From Echinococcus granulosus (taxonomy: Eukaryota > Platyhelminthes > Cestoda > Cyclophyllidea > Taeniidae), in NCBI RefSeq assembly GCF_000524195.1, contig NW_020170423.1:219436-283435 (forward strand): a stretch of DNA of 64,000 nucleotides, in the 5' to 3' direction. The translations under genes and the position numbers were made by a program. A model generated the notes under the pieces. It saw only the letters and a program-made list of their open reading frames with translations, was not told the origin of the DNA and did no database searches. Shown here piece after piece: positions 58,901 to 64,000 of this stretch. The stretch's first letter is position 1, and every line of letters begins with the position of its first letter.

Positions 58901-61900
58901 GTTAGCGGAGAGACGGCATGCAACGCGCCTCCAGCGATGTGACTTGGACAACTTATAGGCAAAATTTTTCCACTGGCAGAAATTGGATGTGAGTAACTAA
59001 TCCCCTCGCCAAATGACCTTTTCTGCTTATTGACAAGTGGCATTAGGTACTCTCCCCGCTATGATAGGTCTTGCTGCCCACCTTAACTCTGCTTCATACA
59101 ACTTTAAGTATCCCCCATTTGCTTTTCGTAACTAGGCAATGTTTGCTCATGCCCTCTGGTAAATGGCATCCCCGTTTGCCATGAATTAACGGGAGGAAAA
59201 GTGTGCCTATTTTTTCAACTACTCAAGCTAAAATTAAAAACAAGATGCGTTAGGATTTTAAGGAGGGTTGATTACACCTCTTGCGGGAGTTGAATTTTCC
59301 CGGTCTGCACAATTTGTTTTACTCTGCTTTGCCACCAGCCTTTAAAACAAGCATTATGCTTCACTTCAAATTAATTGATTTTTTTGGGGATTTAAAGTCT
59401 ACCACTTCGAATTTTCACTTTTGACTATTCTTGATTCGTGGTTGGGAGGCCTCCTTCCAGATAACCGAACTGTGTGGAGAAGTAACAGACGTTCGCACCA
59501 TAACTGACATCCAGTGATGAGATAACCGTTTTCCAAGGGTTAATCTGTCTGTCATACCCAACGCTTTTCTTTTCCTATTCTACTTTCCACAGTAAACAGC
59601 AGCCACCTCTCTACCACCTACTCACTGGTAAGCCCGGCTCAGAGAGAATGGCTCGGCCTGAAATTATTTGAAACCGCGGAGCATTGCCTTGCATTAGCTT
59701 AATTAGCTTTGCGTATACCTTCAAATGAAAAGAGCAGAGGTTGAAATTACCGGGAAGAGCGGAAACTTCAAACTCTTGCTAATTAAGAGGGCGAGTTAAT
59801 GAATGGGGAGTGTTTGGGTAAATAAGATAAGTATGTGTTGGAAAAAGCATGGGAATTGGCGGTCTAGACATCGTTGGCGTGGAATGGGGCGTGGCGACCC
59901 TCGGCCCTGGTAGGTAATAGGTAGGCCGGGTTTGCCCACTACCCTGCTGAACCGTGAGTCTTTGGACCGCTTGGCATTAAATTCACGGACCTACATTTCT
60001 ACTCTAATAAATCTTTTTAATTACCTTCAATTACACCATGACTGTGGCACTTATTCTACGCATTTATGACCACCATATTTAGACTACTTAAAGAGATTTA
60101 ACATGCACATTAATTAAGTCAGGTGAAAAGGTGATAAAAGGATTTGGAGGAGGTTTTCTTCATAAAATTGCTTCCGATTGTGGCGAAAGGCGACAGTATT
60201 TGTGGCGTAGTAACTGCTTGACGTTTTTGGCGAAGTATTTGACATTTGTTTATTTTTTACGATTGAGTTCCTCCTAGCCATGGAATTTTAAAGGAGGATA
60301 TTTTCGAACAATTAAGATGCATTTAGATTTTGTCGTTGAGACCAGATTGATAAATGATGTAGACTATTAGACTGCTTGTCTTTTGTTTCACTTAAGTGGG
60401 TTGTACACCATAAGTTTCCTTGACTCATTTACACTTTTTAAAAAATTAGACAGTTTGAAGGAGTGGCATGATGGAAACTGAAGGACCTAATGGTCACTAG
60501 AGCAGAAAATTTTTGTTGAATCACTAGAAGGTAACCAGAAGGCATATAATTTTTTTTATTATCACTTAGGCTTATCTTATAGGGTTATTTGCTTTTATTA
60601 ACATAGTTTTATTCCAAATTTTCGGGAAAATTAATATATAATTGGTCATTCTAAAAAGGGCTTCTAATCACATAGTCAAACGCGATGCTTTTGACGAAAC
60701 ATCTTATCAAAATTATCACGTTTCCCCAATTTCTAAAATCATTGTGTTGTGCATATCTGTTTTATTTCTTGAAAAAAAGTTTCCTGCTTATTTGTTCGCT
60801 TCAAATTACAGACAAATTTCTTATTTCAAGTCTGTAGAAAACCAGACAATCACAGAATGTTTTTCCCTTTAATCCTAGCCTTGCGTGTTTATAAACCCGA
60901 CAAGCGCTTATTTAATCGCGTTAGCCTGAATACCCCCAACATCTATTGTTCCATTCACATGGGAATCCAAAATTGTTTTGTTCAAAGGTGGAACAAAAAA
61001 TAGGGCGGTCATTTTACGACCAGTGGCAGGAGTACAGTTTGGGAATGGACTAGGATTCCGTATTACCCGCTGACGTTATGACAATTAGGAAAGGAGACAG
61101 GCGTTTTAAGCCCAATGTAATTTGTTTGGCAGAAGCCAAACTGATTATTTGTGAGATTGCGTTCCTAGGCTTCATAATGCGTTGCTATAGCGATTAACAA
61201 TAGGAGCATCGTAATCTGGCAAACAATTCGTCAGTCAATTTATTATGCCAAATGCAAACCTTAGGTCTGTGTACCTTAGAGGCGCCATTAGGAATATGGG
61301 TAACAAAAGAGTCCTCCTTTGAAGTCCTTCGTAAATGTTACAGGTGTTGTGAACTTCTTGAAGGGCGCAACTTTCTGGTTACATAATCAGTGTAGGGTGG
61401 TGGCTCTCAACAATCAGGGTAGTTTACTACAAAGACAATTTTTGAGGTCTGCACTTATTTTACGTCCATCAGAAGCCTTCAAAGAACTTGATTGAACTTA
61501 TTAAGCCAATGTAATATCATCAAAAAAAGATTTGCACAATTTGTGTTTTGACATAAGAGGCATCTAACTACTAGCGGTATGGCATCTCTCTTCCCAGCTG
61601 TCGAAACGTCAAGAAAAGCAGCCAGAATTGCCTCTACCTTTGATTTGGAGAGATAAAGGTGATCATTTATTGTGATTAATTGAAATTCTCATGAAGGCAC
61701 TCACCTTTGAGAACGTGTATACACTCATGTCGGCGAATCTGAGACATGGTTACCTCTGAACTAATTGACTATCTTGACGTCGGACAAGACAGGTGGCTAT
61801 AGCCATACAAAGGAGTCCCAAATAGGTGGGTCTCTTTGGCCCCCACATTCGTCTGTAATAAGTCCCCTTCTCCGTTTCGAGACGCAAAGCGACGTTTACA

Positions 61901-64000
61901 CCTACTTGATGCAAGTGTGTGCGTCAAAGAGGTGACTGAAGCATCTCTCCCTCCCCTGGCACCTCTACATAGCACATCATCACCCTTGTTTTAACGACAA
62001 CGGTCTGAAAAGTGGTGTTGCGGTGACTGTAACTGGGACACATAAGGGATGAGTAAACCACTCTCCCCTCATTTACCTGAGATTTTGAAGCTCGGCCCTG
62101 AAAGCCCTTCTCTGACTAATGCAGGTAACCCCGGAAGCCACTTACTCCGTCGCATATAATGCAAATACGCCTTCCGCGTCGAAATTTGACGTAGTTGAGT
62201 AAAGCAATGTTGACTCTTCAGGCCAGCAATATCACGGTAGACATAAGACATGCCTCAGGTGGTCATTCACTTCATTGACAATGCCAGTGATTAAGTGAGT
62301 CAAACTTCGACAAGGATGCATTAAAACAGACACTAAGGCTAACCGAATTCCCCATCTATTCTTGTAATTCAAACCACAGAGGCATAATTAATCATGTGAA
62401 AGGCAGTGGCGTGCAATTGGAATGGTCTGGGGTAAAAGTGGTCCCGAGGCGGCAAATATCCACTGAACGGTTGCTATGGCAATCGGTATCGGGCCGCTTT
62501 CTGACTAATAGCTTAAATGTGTGACCATTGCGCCCTTAGAATAAGCACTGGACAGAAAATGTCAAAATGTGGGGAGAAAAGGCGAAATATTTACGATAAG
62601 GTGGAAGTATAGCCGCACCCTAATGTGGGAAAAGAGCACGACTTAGAAGTTCCATCCTACTCCGTACTGGTTATGTATACTGACGGAGGTCATGTACATC
62701 GAATGCAAACAGAAATTGTCCCATGGATTAATGAAACTGTCAAATCCACTTTTAGTTTACGTATCTTGAAGGAACTACGGTGAATAAAAAGGGGACTGCC
62801 TCCACCTGGGATTGGCTGGAGCATTACCTTCCACCCACAGCAACTTGAATTGGCATTGTGACAGCCTGGGGAAAAAGGAAGCTAAAGCTGGTTTTCTTTA
62901 TTGCCACAACATTAGACTCACAATTGTAGAAATGTGTCAAACTTCTTAACATTAATTTGCCTTCTTTTTTATCCCCTTCCAGTTTGTACGATTTTGAGCA
63001 GGTATTGATAGCCATTGGGGACGGGGAGGGGGAGGGCGCCATCTACCAACTTTGGGCCTGAGTGGACAATAACACAATGAATTTATGCCATAAAATGCAA
63101 AGTGCAAAACAAGATTGTCAAATAACCGAAATAATGAACTTACTGAGTACTAGTTCACCTTGTATTTATTGTCCTCCGAAACACTGCCGTAACGATGGAA
63201 ATTTTATGTTGTAAACTCTCGTCATTGAATAAATCACTCCTAACTTCTGAAAAGATTAATACATTGCCTGTGTTTACAAACCATTGCCTCAACTAAGAGT
63301 CCTAATTTTTTAATCTCACTTGGGTTGGGTAGCCCGATGCGATGTGCAGAAGGTGGACCAAAACCTGGTCCGTGACCATAAATAAAACAGCAGCTAGGAG
63401 GCGCTACTCACTGTGTATCAGCGCTCCCGATCTTGTCTGATATGCTTACGTACTTCCATAAAAGGCTTTTGAAATATGCATGAATTTTTTACGACACCGC
63501 AAGTTCTGTATGCACACACCGCGCCGAGCGAGTTATGTCCACAACCAGTTGCCCAATCATCACTGGGGCGCGTAACCGAGGTATCTGGAGGTGGTTGGCG
63601 TTTTCGCAACCTGCCCCATTCTCACCTGACTTTGAGAAACCTCATTTGACAACCAAATCACCCCTTTGACCTCAGTAGGCTTAAAGTTGACAAGGTCACG
63701 CATCTTGGAGTCCTACCTTGGCCTCTATTTTGATGGGTAGACTCGGAGATGTTGGACTTTGGACAGATTTCATACCATTTGGGGTGACATATTGAGTCTG
63801 ATATTTTGATGAGATAGTGCAAACAAGAAACAAATCCATAAGTGTCAATTTTGGTGAATCAAATAATGATGTTTGGTAGACTTACTGCCTTAGTCTCCTC
63901 TTTCAGACCGAGCTGTCTCAGGTCCTACAAGCGTTATCGGAGAAGGCCCGAGCCGGTACACAACACATTCAACAATTGAGGACCATATCAGAAACTGTTT
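55993..64000 (+). CDS. TRIM9: TRIM9/TRIM67-type RING E3 ubiquitin ligase, 5' part (runs off window)
   Basis: Class I TRIM proteins are cytoskeleton-associated E3 ligases; TRIM9 acts in neurons on netrin-dependent axon growth. Exon 55993-57159 encodes 389 residues; a second exon from 63907 continues past the window end, and both meet in phase 0. Residues about 43-65 carry the first RING half (CPTCSRYFLSPILMPCGHSL, then CTSC), and about 190-200 the second half (LACPLCHR), separated by a Ser/Ala-rich loop of about 125 residues as in TRIM9. B-box 1 follows (CQLCDEP, CEQCSIFYCEECRERCHP) and then B-box 2 (CSEHPHEPASLFCIACRVAIC). The 63907 exon starts the coiled coil (TELSQVLQALSEKARAG), matching TRIM9. 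COS, FN3 and SPRY domains are expected to the right. The ATG is preceded by an in-frame TAA at 55978-55980, supporting the start; a short out-of-frame ATG precedes it. Confidence 0.88.
57160..63906. other. 6.7-kb first intron of the TRIM9-like gene
   Basis: No continuing TRIM exon was recognised between the B-box exon and the coiled-coil exon. Contains an unexplained minus-strand open frame (58651-58842) and many short AT-rich frames without similarity. The intron may hold further regulatory sequence; none can be named. Confidence 0.5.
58651..58842 (-). CDS. Unrecognised small open frame in the TRIM9 intron
   Basis: A 63-codon minus-strand frame of balanced, non-repetitive composition, for example KFLPDRFSGYPVVPQDVYKS and ASLWYNDFGKQLFF before the stop. 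It starts at a non-ATG codon; the first ATG lies inside (WMKF). No family recognised and no clear splice acceptor. It could be an exon of a nested gene, an old insertion, or chance. Confidence 0.25.
   Translation of the reverse strand: MEGKSHALALSTAWMKFLPDRFSGYPVVPQDVYKSTYLSPRSSAYLPPLASLWYNDFGKQLFF

Overview
The window looks like nuclear DNA of a flatworm, most probably a cestode (tapeworm). Genes are split by GT-AG introns of about 40 bp to 6.7 kb, base composition is moderate, there are no bacterial-type operons, and the proteins are animal signalling and chromatin proteins with divergent, insert-rich sequences. The tapeworm assignment is inference from overall style; I could not compare against a database.

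Layout, left to right. (1) About 0.9-13.1 kb, plus strand: the 3' part of a protein kinase N (PKN) gene, with a very long linker built from many small phase-1 exons and then a complete AGC kinase domain and tail. (2) About 13.9-16.6 kb: a decayed Ty3/Gypsy-type LTR retrotransposon with recognisable reverse-transcriptase and integrase traces and LTR-like flanking repeats. (3) 17.8-42.4 kb, plus strand: a complete Son of sevenless (SOS) Ras guanine-nucleotide exchange factor in at least 21 exons, covering histone fold, DH, PH, REM, CDC25 and a proline-rich SH3-binding tail. Its exon phases agree across the model, which gives about 1656 residues, with one junction near 19 kb unresolved. (4) 45.9-50.1 kb, minus strand: a KDM7/PHF8-type JmjC histone demethylase, convergent with SOS. 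Its catalytic core is complete; no PHD finger could be found. (5) 51.3-53.3 kb, minus strand: a complete 3-ketodihydrosphingosine reductase (KDSR) in four exons. (6) 56.0 kb to the window end, plus strand: the 5' part of a TRIM9/TRIM67-type E3 ligase (RING, two B-boxes, start of the coiled coil), divergent from KDSR and running out of the window.

The genes are not an operon. PKN (Rho effector) and SOS (Ras/Rac activator) are both small-GTPase signalling proteins lying in tandem, but nothing in the sequence shows that they are co-regulated. Introns and intergenic DNA hold at least three families of dispersed repeats, including a short palindrome near CGTCACATATATGTGACG seen five times. No tRNA, rRNA or CRISPR array was recognised.

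The most notable points are the run of 15 consecutive symmetric phase-1 linker exons in PKN, the repeated palindrome, a dispersed repeat whose copies keep an open minus-strand frame, a start-stop AUGUAG just before the SOS start codon, and an exon-like block on the opposite strand inside the KDM7 gene.
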